Of a stretch of DNA of 64,000 bases, positions 25,823 through 35,175 are shown one piece after another. The position numbers and the translations under genes are program-made. Origin of the DNA: Candidatus Methanomethylophilaceae archaeon. Lineage in GTDB: Archaea > Thermoplasmatota > Thermoplasmata > Methanomassiliicoccales > Methanomethylophilaceae. The notes beneath the pieces are model-generated. The model did no database searches, was not told the DNA's origin, and worked only from the letters and a program-made list of their open reading frames with translations. Location: positions 1-64,000 of the forward strand of contig JAFYAH010000036.1 in NCBI GenBank assembly GCA_017540825.1, given 5' to 3'. Within the stretch, counting starts at the first letter, position 1, and each line of letters opens with the position of its first letter.

Positions 25823-26659
25823 GTGACCATACTCCTGCTGAGATACGCCGAGATAGGGCTCAAGAGCGAGCCTGTGCGCAAGAGGTTCGAGAAGCAGCTC
25901 AAGGACAACATAGTGTCCATGCTCATGAAGGACGGCGTGGAGGCTTTCGTCACCAAGAAAGGCGCCAGGATATACGTGGAGGCTTCGGATCCGGACGCGG
26001 CGATAAGGTCGGTGAGGAAGGTGTTCGGCGTCGCGTCCATATCTGTAGTCGAGACGTGCTCCTCTGACATGGAGGACATATGCAGGTCCGCCGCGGCGTA
26101 TTCCCGGGGGAGGCTCTCCGAGGGCCAGACGTTCGCCGTGGACGCCCGCAGGGAGGGCAGCCACCCTTACACGAGCATAGACGTCGCCAGGGAGGCAGGA
26201 TCGGCGATATTCCTGGAGAACCAGCACCTGGGGATCAAGGTGAAGCTCACGAATCCCGACGTTAAGATCTTCATAGAGGTCCGCGACAACATGGCCTACA
26301 TCTTCCAGGACGTCATACTCTGCCACGCCGGGCTTCCTATAGGCACCCAGGGAAAGGTCATCGCCGACGTGGACGACGACAGGGGCCTGGTGTCCGCATG
26401 GCTGGTCATGAAGCGCGGGTGCAGGGTCATATTCCGCGGTACAGGGGATTTCGAGGCCCTGAAGAACTACGACCCCGAGATGAGGATGGTCGACGACAAG
26501 AACGAGAAGTACGCCCTTGCATACGTCCAGGGGAGGAGCCTTCAGGAGCTGGAGGGGTTCGACGCGTCCTTGTACGACTTGCCGGTCTTCTTCCCCACTG
26601 TCGCCATGTCGGACGAGGAGGTCTCCTCGATGGCGGAGGGCATCAGGTCGGGGTTCTGA
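25823..26659 (+). CDS. ThiI-like THUMP protein with lost PP-loop
   Basis: 278 residues from GTG 25823. It starts like ThiI (R-Y-A-E-I-G-L-K-S), has the ferredoxin-like plus THUMP domain (~60-165) and the linker G-L-P-I-G-T-Q-G-K. In tRNA 4-thiouridine synthetase this linker leads into the ATP-binding S-G-G-I-D-S; here the position reads D-V-D-D-D-R-G-L-V-S-A, so the pyrophosphatase loop is gone, and the protein is shorter than ThiI (~390-480). A TATA box TTTATATG at 25793-25800 predicts leaderless initiation at this GTG. It probably binds tRNA but cannot activate it. It overlaps the convergent XRE gene. Confidence 0.75.
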   Translation: MTILLLRYAEIGLKSEPVRKRFEKQLKDNIVSMLMKDGVEAFVTKKGARIYVEASDPDAAIRSVRKVFGVASISVVETCSSDMEDICRSAAAYSRGRLSEGQTFAVDARREGSHPYTSIDVAREAGSAIFLENQHLGIKVKLTNPDVKIFIEVRDNMAYIFQDVILCHAGLPIGTQGKVIADVDDDRGLVSAWLVMKRGCRVIFRGTGDFEALKNYDPEMRMVDDKNEKYALAYVQGRSLQELEGFDASLYDLPVFFPTVAMSDEEVSSMAEGIRSGF

Positions 26660-26868
26660 GGATCCTCCTTGCTGTATACGATTATGTCTCCGGGCTGGCA
26701 GTCCAGAGCTTCGCATATGGCGTCCAGGGTGGAGAATCTGACGCCGCTGACCTTTCCCGCCTTCAGCTTGGACAGGTTCACAGGGGTCGCCCCAACTCTT
26801 TTGGACAGCTCCACGAGCGTCATCTTCCTCTCCACCAGCATGCGGTCCAGACGTATCGATATTGCCAT
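26542..26868 (-). CDS. XRE-family helix-turn-helix regulator
   Basis: 108 residues. A Cro/XRE HTH lies at residues ~8-65: M-T-L-V-E-L-S-K-R-V-G-A-T-P-V-N-L-S-K-L-K-A-G-K, ending in C-E-A-L-D-C-Q-P-G-D-I-I. The last ~40 residues are antisense to the 3' end of the ThiI-like gene, a convergent overlap of 118 bases, and are probably a neutral tail. Targets are unknown; the palindrome upstream of the nearby ABC operon is one candidate. Confidence 0.8.
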   Translation of the reverse strand: MAISIRLDRMLVERKMTLVELSKRVGATPVNLSKLKAGKVSGVRFSTLDAICEALDCQPGDIIVYSKEDPQNPDLMPSAIEETSSSDMATVGKKTGKSYKDASNPSSS

Positions 26869-27041
26869 GGTATCACACTACGCACTCAAAGATCCCCTGC
26901 ATCGCCCGGAGGCCATGCGGCCGAGGCTGCGGTCAGCGCCAAGCGAGGGGATGCGCCCCCCCCCCCACCCTGCAAGCGAGGCGTTCGTCGGCTTCGTCTT
27001 CATGACATCGGACTCCTTTGGCTTTAATGCATCGCGAGCAT
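26869..27041. other. Intergenic region with an 11-base poly-C tract
   Basis: No gene is seen. A run of eleven C residues at 26956-26966 interrupts GC-rich sequence between the start of the XRE gene and the end of the ABC operon's last gene. Such a tract is length-unstable in replication and in sequencing. Confidence 0.5.
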
Positions 27042-28382
27042 TCAGTCCGGCCATCTGGGGCCTCTTCCCGCCAGGAACAGGGCCGATATCGTAACGGCGA
27101 ACGCCCCTATGAGCGCCACGGCTGCGAAGGTCGCCGCGCCGTCCGGGGCCTTGGTCCCTTGAGCCGACAGCAGTACGGTCGTGGAGAAGTGCTCGGGCCC
27201 CTCCGCCACGGTCGAAGGGGCGATCTTTATATCCAGCTGGGAAGACTCGCTGAATGTGAGGTCGTAGCGGCAGTCGGGCGCCAGGAACATGGTGCTGCCG
27301 TTGGCGGTCAGGGATGCGCGATACTTGATGAAGTCATAGGACATGGTCAGGGACAGAGGCTCGTTGGCCATGGCGAACAGGGTCACGCGGTCCTTCAGAT
27401 CGGGTCCGAACAGGCGGAGGTCGTCAGGGACGATGTTCCGGCTGGACGTCGAATAGCTCGCCTTCCCGTCGGCCGTCGTCTTGACATCGGAGCACCTCAC
27501 GACCATGGAGTCCCCGTAGATCAGTTCGTACGCGGCCATCGCCCCTTGGCCGGTCTCTATGACGGTCCCGGCATTCTTCGCCCATTCCGGGACGATGCTG
27601 CTCATCGGCTTCACTACCTCTTCCATGAATCTCTTGTCCTCGTCGCTCCCTTCGGGGAAGACGTTGCAGCTGAAGAAGTGCTGTCCCGGATCCACGCGGA
27701 CGATCCCTCTGGCCCAGCGGTATCCGGTGGAGACCTCGCAGGAATCCGTCCCAGAAGAGCTCGGAAGCACCTCGACGTCTCCGGAAACGACATGGAACTT
27801 CATGGTGCAGTACTCCTCGGTGTCCATGCTGATGAAGTAGGTGTCTTCATAGAACACCCTGAACGTCAGCGTCTTGTCCCTCATCGTGTAGCTTTCGGAC
27901 CATCCGACGCCGTTCGTGACCACGACATGGCGCGGCATCATGGTCAGCTCATGCTCCGCGGACAGCGTGTAGGTCCCCTCCTTCAGGCGCATCATGGTCG
28001 GTGGATCCTGCTCGAGCAGGACATGGGGAAGCGACATCAGCTCGACAACCCCATGCGATTCCGTGACCAGGCTCCTGTTCCCGGAAAAGAAGACGTAGTA
28101 GCTCCTGCCCTCCTCGATCTCAGGCCACGAGAGGTCCGATATCGGGATCTCCCCTTTCATATAGCTGCGGAACGACGGGTCTTCCGGGTCTTCGGAGACG
28201 AACAGCCTGCCGATGCCCTGCGCATGGTCGAGATATGTGGAGTCCAGGGGCTCGGCGGTGCGATGCCAGGGGAGGTAGCTCGTCCCCACGACCTCCTGGA
28301 AGGAGTCGGCGTCGGACGGAGTGGCGACCAGCGAGGGCATCAGGAGCAGGACGGCCACCAAGGCCGCGGCGGCAAGCCTCAT
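27042..28382 (-). CDS. Exported protein with C-terminal anchor, last gene of ABC operon
   Basis: 446 residues from ATG 28382. A signal peptide (A-A-A-A-L-V-A-V-L-L-L-M, residues 4-22), a ~400-residue extracellular beta-rich region with four or more cysteines, and a C-terminal membrane helix (F-A-A-V-A-L-I-G-A-F-A-V) followed by arginines. I do not recognise the domain. The start overlaps the permease stop (ATGA), so it is co-translated with the exporter and may be its substrate, sensor or accessory receptor. Confidence 0.7.
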   Translation of the reverse strand: MRLAAAALVAVLLLMPSLVATPSDADSFQEVVGTSYLPWHRTAEPLDSTYLDHAQGIGRLFVSEDPEDPSFRSYMKGEIPISDLSWPEIEEGRSYYVFFSGNRSLVTESHGVVELMSLPHVLLEQDPPTMMRLKEGTYTLSAEHELTMMPRHVVVTNGVGWSESYTMRDKTLTFRVFYEDTYFISMDTEEYCTMKFHVVSGDVEVLPSSSGTDSCEVSTGYRWARGIVRVDPGQHFFSCNVFPEGSDEDKRFMEEVVKPMSSIVPEWAKNAGTVIETGQGAMAAYELIYGDSMVVRCSDVKTTADGKASYSTSSRNIVPDDLRLFGPDLKDRVTLFAMANEPLSLTMSYDFIKYRASLTANGSTMFLAPDCRYDLTFSESSQLDIKIAPSTVAEGPEHFSTTVLLSAQGTKAPDGAATFAAVALIGAFAVTISALFLAGRGPRWPD

Positions 28383-29308
28383 CGCATGTCCCTCCTGTCG
28401 TTGGCGCGTCCGCCCGCCCAGAGCATCAGCGCTCCCAGGCCAAGCGAGGCGGCGGACATGACGGTCGCGCTCGGACCCACCTCGAATCCGGGCAGGGAAT
28501 TGCGGATGGGGTACTCGAACAGTCCCCACAGCGACATGTGCGTGGAATCGCCCATCATCGACAGCGCCAGGTCGGGGGCGAACACCGGCGCGTATCCAAG
28601 CACGCAGGTGGATCCCGGGACCGCATGGGCAAGGATTATGCAAGCAGCAGGGATGGCGGCCGCGAGGGCGACCAGCGGGGCTATGGACGACCCCCTCGTC
28701 ATCCTGGTGCTGAGCATGTATGCGAACGCGCAGAACGAGAACAGCCCCGACAGGGCCATGGCCAGCGACTCCAGCATCTGCGCGGTGTACGAATGGGCCG
28801 CGCAAGCCGACGATATCGCGATCGATATCCCGTACGCTGCGCAGACGGTCGCGGCGCAGAGTGCGAACCCTGCCAGGAACTTGCCGAGGTAGAACACCTT
28901 CCGGGACACGGGGAGCGGGAGCGTCATGTACACGGTGCGCTCGTTGTACTCCTGGGGGAGCATGGACCCGCAGACCGCCGAGGCCATGAACATGGAGGCT
29001 ATCGGGAGAGCCGCGAGGATGCGCCCCGCATGGATGTTGGCTACGTCGGAAGCCTGGATCAGGCTCGGCGCCAGGGCGTTCAGCACGGCGTACAGTAAAG
29101 GTATCGCCGCGACGAGGGCCACGGCAGTCCATACGGTCCTCTGCTTGGAGTACAGGGCCAGCTGGTTCACGAAGCATACGCGGAGCTGGGAGATCGACGA
29201 GGGGGGAGAGTACTCCCTGTCCCTCATCGCATCGGCGGCGGCCATGGACCTCTCCCCGTCGTAGAGGTCGGGGGAAGGATCGGCGTGGGCCTTGCGGAAG
29301 GGCCTCAT
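28379..29308 (-). CDS. ABC-2-type transporter permease
   Basis: 309 residues: a ~55-residue cytosolic N-terminus, then six hydrophobic segments. The layout, with E-R-T-V-Y-M-T-L-P-L-P-V-S-R after the second segment, is typical of ABC-2 export permeases. It lies between its ATPase (overlapping start) and the exported protein gene. Confidence 0.8.
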   Translation of the reverse strand: MRPFRKAHADPSPDLYDGERSMAAADAMRDREYSPPSSISQLRVCFVNQLALYSKQRTVWTAVALVAAIPLLYAVLNALAPSLIQASDVANIHAGRILAALPIASMFMASAVCGSMLPQEYNERTVYMTLPLPVSRKVFYLGKFLAGFALCAATVCAAYGISIAISSACAAHSYTAQMLESLAMALSGLFSFCAFAYMLSTRMTRGSSIAPLVALAAAIPAACIILAHAVPGSTCVLGYAPVFAPDLALSMMGDSTHMSLWGLFEYPIRNSLPGFEVGPSATVMSAASLGLGALMLWAGGRANDRRDMR

Positions 29309-30264
29309 GCGCCGGCCTCCTCGTCCGTGAGCGACATGTAGAGGGACTCCAGGTCCTTCCCGGACTCGCTCATCGACAGCAGCATCAGGCCATGGGACTG
29401 GATGAAGTCTACGATGGCCGACTGCTGCTCGTCGCTTCCGCTGAACGTGGTCTTGAATGAGCGCGGGCCCGTGGATTCGACCCCGGCGACGCCAGGGAGG
29501 GTGGCGAGGTCCTTGAGGAACCCGGGCGGGACGTCCTTGGCCACTCTCGTGTCAAGAGCGACCGTGCCTTTGCCGGACATGCCGTGCACCAGGTCCGCGA
29601 CGTTTCCGCTGACCACCTCCCTGCCATGGTTCATCATGGTCATCGAAGTGCAGAGCTCCGACACCTCCTTCAGCATGTGGGTGCTGATGACGAGCGTCAG
29701 CCCGCTGCTCTTGAGCCCTTTCAGTATCTGGCGGACCTCAATCATTCCTCTGGGGTCCAGGCCCGATGTCGGCTCGTCCAGCAGGACGATCTCCGGATTG
29801 TGGATCAGCGAGGCGGCTATGGTCACGCGCTGCCTCATCCCCTTGGAGAAGCCGCCTATCTTCTTGTCGCGCCACGACCACATCCTGAGCTCCTCTAAGA
29901 CGTCGCGGGCGCGTACGCGTATCTCGTCTTTCGGGATCCCGTGCATCTTCCCTGCATAGGTCAGCATCTCCGCAGGGGTGTAAGACGGATAGGGCATCGG
30001 GGTCTCGATCACGCATCCTACCCTCGTCATAGCATTCTTGTGGTCCCTGGAGTCGATGCCGTTGATGAGTATGGTGCCGCTGGTAGGCGTCAGAAGCCCG
30101 GATATGGCCTTCAGGGTCGTGGATTTGCCTGCTCCGTTAGGTCCCAGCAGCCCTACGAACTCGCGGCGGCGGACGTTCAGATCTAGTCCGTCCACAGCGG
30201 TGAAGTCCCCATACCTCTTGGTGAGCCCAGACACGCATATTGCAAGATCTTCGTCCGGTTCCAT
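29305..30264 (-). CDS. ABC transporter ATP-binding protein
   Basis: 319 residues with Walker A G-P-N-G-A-G-K-S-T-T, Q-loop region I-E-T-P-M-P, signature F-S-K-G-M-R-Q-R, Walker B I-V-L-L-D-E-P-T and H-loop S-T-H-M. A ~90-residue C-terminal domain follows, as in the CcmA/DrrA class of exporters. First gene of a three-gene export operon; a palindrome lies 80 bases upstream. Confidence 0.93.
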   Translation of the reverse strand: MEPDEDLAICVSGLTKRYGDFTAVDGLDLNVRRREFVGLLGPNGAGKSTTLKAISGLLTPTSGTILINGIDSRDHKNAMTRVGCVIETPMPYPSYTPAEMLTYAGKMHGIPKDEIRVRARDVLEELRMWSWRDKKIGGFSKGMRQRVTIAASLIHNPEIVLLDEPTSGLDPRGMIEVRQILKGLKSSGLTLVISTHMLKEVSELCTSMTMMNHGREVVSGNVADLVHGMSGKGTVALDTRVAKDVPPGFLKDLATLPGVAGVESTGPRSFKTTFSGSDEQQSAIVDFIQSHGLMLLSMSESGKDLESLYMSLTDEEAGA

Positions 30265-30342
30265 GTAGACTCGCTTCCTTCTATGGTCGAGCGTCGGCCG
30301 CCTTGCATGGCCTCGGCTCTGAATGGTGCAACATAATGTTTT

Positions 30343-30360
30343 ACGATATTATAATATCGT
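30343..30360. promoter_or_regulatory. 18-base perfect palindrome upstream of the ABC operon
   Basis: ACGATATTATAATATCGT is perfectly self-complementary and contains a TATA-like core (TTATAA). It lies 79-96 bases before the ABC ATPase start within a 259-base gap that holds no gene. A dimeric repressor bound here would occlude a TATA box for this operon. The rest of the gap (30265-30523) shows nothing else I can support. Confidence 0.5.
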
Positions 30361-30523
30361 GTAAGATTATGCAGTAGCAAGACGGGGATCCTTCGGGGAG
30401 GGCTCCAGGACACGTTGGGAACGGACGTCCCGTTCGCAGAGCAGGCTTCAAGAGCCAATGATATGAGAGAAAACGGATTTTAAAGGGTTTGACCGCCTGG
30501 AATGCGCCCAGGCGGCATGGATC

Positions 30524-31147
30524 TCACTTGATCCTCCTTCCGTTGGCTCTGACGGAAGGCCTGGCCTTCTCGGCTCCCTTGCCGGTGTGCCTCATTCCGC
30601 GGCCCTTCTGTCCGGCGGAGGTCTTTCCGCGGTAGACGCGGTTCTTGTGCTCGCTGTCGCAGATCCAGTTGATCTTCTTGTCGGACTTGATGACAGGGTG
30701 CGCGGGATCGACGAGGATGACCTCGTACCATTCCTGCTGTCCGTCGGCTCCTACCCAGTAGGAGTTCAGGACCTCGAGGTTGGGGTATCTCTTGGCGGTC
30801 CTCTCCTCGGCCATCCTCTGGAGGCTCTTTCCGACGGTGATCTGGTTGATCCCCTTCCTCTTGGCCCTCCTTCCGGTGACGATGGCCCTCTTCTGGAAGC
30901 TTCCCTTCCTGACCCTCGCCCTCACGATGACGTATCCCTGCTTCGCCTTGTATCCGAGCGCTCTGGCCCTGTCGAGGCGGGTGGGCTTCTCGATGCGGAG
31001 GAAGTTCTCCTCCCTCCTCCATTTGATGCGGCGCTCGTAGTTGAGCTCCTTCACATAGGATTTGGCGGGGACGTCCCAAGCCTTTCCGATGTAGCTGTAC
31101 ATGCTCTTCCCGTTGACCGGGCGTGTTTCCTGAGTCTCTTCGCTCAT
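30524..31147 (-). CDS. rpl15e: 50S ribosomal protein L15e (eL15)
   Basis: 207 residues with eL15 signatures: [32 protein letters not shown] and the C-terminal [13 protein letters not shown]. Single-gene unit. An AT-rich element TTTTTTATTTAAAA (about 31226-31239, + strand) upstream is the likely TATA box. Confidence 0.97.
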   Translation of the reverse strand: MSEETQETRPVNGKSMYSYIGKAWDVPAKSYVKELNYERRIKWRREENFLRIEKPTRLDRARALGYKAKQGYVIVRARVRKGSFQKRAIVTGRRAKRKGINQITVGKSLQRMAEERTAKRYPNLEVLNSYWVGADGQQEWYEVILVDPAHPVIKSDKKINWICDSEHKNRVYRGKTSAGQKGRGMRHTGKGAEKARPSVRANGRRIK

Positions 31148-31311
31148 TTGATCACCTTTACGGATTCGCCCGAAGGCACATTTCCGTTCGCGGGACTAAC
31201 CGTTCCGCAAGGTGCTGATGGGTGTTTTTTATTTAAAAGCGACGGTAGGAGGGACAAGGGGAAGGTCCGGGGGCGGACCCCGGTTTAATTATGGTTCTGT
31301 CGCGAGGCCGG

Positions 31312-31488
31312 TCAGCGGATAGGCGACCATGGTGCCGCCGCGCGTCCTGTATCTATCAGCGCGTCGACGGCCGCCTCCTCCTCTTCTCCGGCCGGGGCCC
31401 CTATGGTCAGGAACCATGCCACCAGGAAGACGATTATCAGCACGAACGCCGCAGCGATCTTCAGTATTGCCGCTCTGTCTTTGTCCAT
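31312..31488 (-). CDS. Small single-pass membrane protein
   Basis: 58 residues from ATG 31488. One membrane helix (A-A-A-F-V-L-I-I-V-F-L-V-A-W-F-L) is followed by an acidic E-E-E-E-A-A stretch. A TATA box ATTATATAAT at about 31515-31524 predicts initiation near 31494, which argues for this ATG over the upstream one at 31506. Family unknown. It is transcribed in the same direction as polB upstream of it and eL15 downstream. Confidence 0.5.
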   Translation of the reverse strand: MDKDRAAILKIAAAFVLIIVFLVAWFLTIGAPAGEEEEAAVDALIDTGRAAAPWSPIR

Positions 31489-31533
31489 ATCCACCGGTAC
31501 GGCCATGCGGATTCCGCATTATATAATTTTAGA

Positions 31534-33954
31534 TTAGCCTAAATTATTATGAGGCATTCCGAATCCTCGGAAGAAGTCATCCAGCCTCTTCGTCTTGGCC
31601 GTAGGCTTGGGAGGGGCGCTCCTGTTGCTCTTCTCCTTGGGGGAGAACGCGAACAGAGTGGACTGCTGGTTCCCGACCATGAGGTCCTTCTCCGTCCATC
31701 CGAGCACCTCGGTTATCCTCGAGGCGGTCTGGGCTATCCTCTCGGCGTAGTACCTGTAGTCCGGCCTGGCCGTGAAGGGGTATCCGCTGACGTACGGCTC
31801 CACCTTCTGCGGGGCGCTCCCCCCGTCGGTGACTATCCACGACACCTTCATGCCGGGGATGAACTCGTGCCCCAGGGCGATCATCTTCTTCGCAGCCTGG
31901 ACGTTGGCCATCCTGTCGGGGTTCTCGTAGGCGTCCAGGCCCTTGCACGTCCTCGAGATGACCAGGCTCTCCAGGGGGACGTTCCCGGCGAGGGTGTTCT
32001 GCACGGTGCGCCTGACGGTGTCCAGGGCCTCGTCGTTCTTCTCCTCCAGTATCTTCTCGAATAGCCCTGTAAGGAGGTCGCTCTGGAGGTCGAACGAGTC
32101 CGAGCGGCGGATCTCGTACCCTCTGACCAGCAGCTCGTCCGAGACCGTCGGCCACACGACCTTCCCCACGTACCTCTTCTTCATCCCGTGGGTGAACATG
32201 GGCTCCAGGAGCTTCTCGAACTCCAGTATTCCCCCGTCCTTGGAGAAGCGCTCCGCCATCCTGTTCCCGAACTCCACAGACCCTTCGAGGGAATGGTCCG
32301 GCGACTGCATGAACACCGAGTCCGTGTCGGAGTAGATCACTGGGATCCCCTCGGACTCCACCTCGCCGATGATCCCCTTCACGTTGGCCCTGGCGAAGGA
32401 CGTTATCGCCGCGCCGATGCTCTTGTCGGTGAAGCGGTAGAACGTGGACGCGAACACGCCGTAGAACGTGTTCATCAGCACCTTCACAGCCGCCTGGAGG
32501 CCGTCCAGGTAGCGCCTCTCGTGCTCGTCGGCGGCCTGCTTCATCCGCCTCTTTATGCTGTCCCTCTCCTCCATCAGGTCGGACAGCAGCCTGGGGAGCA
32601 GGCCCAGCCTCTTCTCCTTGGACATGAACCTGGCTCCCGAAGGGCTCTGGATCTCCCCGTCAGGGGACAGGGTGGTGAAGCAGATGTTCTTGGCTATTAT
32701 CAGCGAGGGGTACATCGACTTGAAGTCCAGCACGCAGACCCAGTGGTAGAGGCCGGGGTTCATGCTGTGCACGTAGCCTCCCTCTATCTGGTCCGTGGAC
32801 GCGGTGCGGTTGCCCATGGGCGGCACCCCGACCTTGTTCCTGTCGGCCATGCGTATCAGCAGGGAGTCCACCAGCTGGGACGACCCCGACGTGAGCACGT
32901 CCTCCAGGGTGAGCTTGGACACGGCGGAGAGGTCCATGCCCTTGCGGACGGTGCCCACCTCCAGCAGTATGCGGAGGGCGAGCTCGGCGTCCTTGGTGCA
33001 GTACTCGAGCACCCTCTCCCTGTTCTCGGCCCATTCCTTGTCCATGCGCTTGGGGTCCACGTCCAGCTTCTGCTCGCCGAGGATCTCCATCGACACCGCG
33101 TTGAGGGTCTCCTGCTTCGGGCGAAGCTCCCTGCGGACAGCCCACCACGCGTCGCAGACGACCCTCCCCTTGACCCTCCAGAACCTGTCCCCGACCAGCC
33201 TGGGCTGGCTGCCGTCGCGGCCCCACGGCAGGGCGTCCCTCATCCTGTTGGCCTTGGCGCGCTCGTCGATCTTCCTGATGTCGTAGTTGTCTATGTTGTA
33301 CCCGGTTATGACGTCCGGGTCCTCCTTGGCGATGAGCTCCGCGAAGGACGAGACGATCTCCTTCTCGTCCCCTACCAGCGGGTTGCACGCGCGGAGGCCG
33401 TCGCGGTCGGAGACCACGCAGCATATCGTGTATATCGTCTCGTGCTCGATGCTGTTCTCGATGTCGAAGGACAGGACCCGCAGGCCTGGGTCGAACGGCT
33501 CTATGTTCTCGAAGGACTCCATCTCGACGACGACGTCGGTGCGGTACGCCTTATCCACAGGCTTCCCAGCGACCCTTATGCACGCGCCCATGTCCTGGTC
33601 GTAGAAGAAGCGGTGGTGATGGGGGATGTCCCCGGCGAGGATCCTGTTGGTCTTGCGTATGCGGTTCCTCCATTCCGCCATCTTGCGCGGGTCCGAGAAC
33701 GTCACCCGGAGCACGTCGTGCATCTCCGCCTTGTAGAGGAGCCTGTCCGGGGTCGCCGACTCTATCCCCTCCTCCTTGGGCAGCAGCCCTTCGAGGGACG
33801 GGGCGGGGTCTACGATGAAGAAGTAGGGCTTGAACCCCGGGACCAGGACGGTCACCGACTCCCCGGTGCGGGCCCTTCCGAACAGCTCTATGACGGACTC
33901 GTCCCCGTCCTGCTGGAAGGAGGAGCTTATCAGCCTCAGGTCCCAGGTGCCCAT
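31534..33954 (-). CDS. polB: Family B replicative DNA polymerase
   Basis: 806 residues with all exonuclease and polymerase motifs: Exo I S-F-D-I-E (~162), Exo II Y-N-I-D-N-Y-D, Exo III Y-C-T-K-D-A, motif A D-F-K-S-M-Y-P-S-L, motif B K-V-L-M-N-T-F-Y-G and motif C Y-S-D-T-D-S-V-F. Near the C-terminus K-R-L-D-D-F-F-R-G-F is a PCNA-binding (PIP-like) motif. Complete and proofreading-competent. It follows ychF by four bases. Confidence 0.97.
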   Translation of the reverse strand: MGTWDLRLISSSFQQDGDESVIELFGRARTGESVTVLVPGFKPYFFIVDPAPSLEGLLPKEEGIESATPDRLLYKAEMHDVLRVTFSDPRKMAEWRNRIRKTNRILAGDIPHHHRFFYDQDMGACIRVAGKPVDKAYRTDVVVEMESFENIEPFDPGLRVLSFDIENSIEHETIYTICCVVSDRDGLRACNPLVGDEKEIVSSFAELIAKEDPDVITGYNIDNYDIRKIDERAKANRMRDALPWGRDGSQPRLVGDRFWRVKGRVVCDAWWAVRRELRPKQETLNAVSMEILGEQKLDVDPKRMDKEWAENRERVLEYCTKDAELALRILLEVGTVRKGMDLSAVSKLTLEDVLTSGSSQLVDSLLIRMADRNKVGVPPMGNRTASTDQIEGGYVHSMNPGLYHWVCVLDFKSMYPSLIIAKNICFTTLSPDGEIQSPSGARFMSKEKRLGLLPRLLSDLMEERDSIKRRMKQAADEHERRYLDGLQAAVKVLMNTFYGVFASTFYRFTDKSIGAAITSFARANVKGIIGEVESEGIPVIYSDTDSVFMQSPDHSLEGSVEFGNRMAERFSKDGGILEFEKLLEPMFTHGMKKRYVGKVVWPTVSDELLVRGYEIRRSDSFDLQSDLLTGLFEKILEEKNDEALDTVRRTVQNTLAGNVPLESLVISRTCKGLDAYENPDRMANVQAAKKMIALGHEFIPGMKVSWIVTDGGSAPQKVEPYVSGYPFTARPDYRYYAERIAQTASRITEVLGWTEKDLMVGNQQSTLFAFSPKEKSNRSAPPKPTAKTKRLDDFFRGFGMPHNNLG

Positions 33955-33958
33955 GGTA

Positions 33959-35146
33959 TCACTTGTTCGCCACGATCCTTATTATGTCCCCGTCCTGGAG
34001 CTCGTAGTCCGCCCCGACGGTGCGCTTGCTGCGGGCGTTGACGGCGCGGATGAACTTGTCTCCCAGGTCGGTGTGTATCTTGTAGGCCAGGTCCTTGGCG
34101 GTGGATCCCCGGGGCACCAGGAAGGCGTCCGGAAGAACCCTTCCGAAGTGGTCGGTGAGCTTGTTCTCGTCCTCCACCGGATAGACCGCTATCAGGTCCA
34201 GCATCTTGTACGCGGCGTCCTCGATGCACTTCTGGACCCCGGTCCCGCCGAACCTCTCCATGTTGGCCTTCATGTAGTCCAGGGCCTTCCTCTGGGCGTC
34301 GTTGAGCGTCTTCCCGGGGGCTATGGAGAACGTGGGGTCCCCTGGGAGGTATTCGACCAGCCCGGCGGCCGCCGCCTTCTTCAGGGCCAGCTCGGTCTCC
34401 GCCATGGTGGGCACGCACACGTCGTTGACGGCGCGGACCTTCTCCATGTTGCCTTCTGGGGCTATGTCGGCCTTGTTCATGGCCGCTATCATGGGCTTGG
34501 ATCTCGCCCTTATCTCGCCGCAAAGGGCCAGGAGCAGGTCGTCGTCCCATTTCGTGGGGTCTTCCGGCAGGGGGACGGCCTTCAGGGCCTCCTTCACCTG
34601 CATCTCGGTGACGTTCAGGCCGGCGAGCCTCTCGTGGAGGATGGCCTCGGGCTTGCTGCCCTGCATCTTCGCCTGCCTGGCGATCTTGGAGAACCCGTTC
34701 TTGATTATCTCGCGCATCCAGCACTCTATCTCCTTCCTGAGGAACAGGACGTCCTCGGCGGGGTCGTGGGTGCCGACGTCGACAGGCAGCCCCTCTATGT
34801 CGGTGGAGCCGCTGACGTCCACGACGTTGATCAGGGCGTCCGCCTGCCTAAGGTCGTCCAGGAACTGGTTCCCCAGCCCTTTGCCCTGCCACGCGTCCGG
34901 GACCAGCCCGGCGACGTCCAGGAGCTCGACGGGTATCATCCTGGTGCCGTCCACGCACAGGGAGTTGTGCGGGGTGCATGTGACGCCCAGCTCCTTGCAG
35001 GGGCAGGGGGCGCGGACGTAGGCGACCCCTTTGTTGGGCTCTATGGTCGTGAAGGGATAGTTGGCTATCTCCACAGGCGCCATCGTGGCCGCTCCGAAGA
35101 ATGTGGACTTCCCAACGTTCGGCTTCCCTACTATTCCAATCTGCAT
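33959..35146 (-). CDS. ychF: YchF/OBG-family translation-associated GTPase
   Basis: 395 residues from ATG 35146. G1 G-K-P-N-V-G-K-S-T, G3 D-V-A-G-L, G4 N-K-A-D and a C-terminal TGS domain (Y-E-L-Q-D-G-D-I-I-R-I) are all present. The start is set by the family-typical M-Q-I-G-I-V-G-K-P-N; the frame is open further upstream but there overlaps ksgA. Binds ribosomes and may respond to redox or stress. Confidence 0.93.
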   Translation of the reverse strand: MQIGIVGKPNVGKSTFFGAATMAPVEIANYPFTTIEPNKGVAYVRAPCPCKELGVTCTPHNSLCVDGTRMIPVELLDVAGLVPDAWQGKGLGNQFLDDLRQADALINVVDVSGSTDIEGLPVDVGTHDPAEDVLFLRKEIECWMREIIKNGFSKIARQAKMQGSKPEAILHERLAGLNVTEMQVKEALKAVPLPEDPTKWDDDLLLALCGEIRARSKPMIAAMNKADIAPEGNMEKVRAVNDVCVPTMAETELALKKAAAAGLVEYLPGDPTFSIAPGKTLNDAQRKALDYMKANMERFGGTGVQKCIEDAAYKMLDLIAVYPVEDENKLTDHFGRVLPDAFLVPRGSTAKDLAYKIHTDLGDKFIRAVNARSKRTVGADYELQDGDIIRIVANK

Positions 35147-35175
35147 ACGATCGACGGTGTATGGCCAACGTTGGA

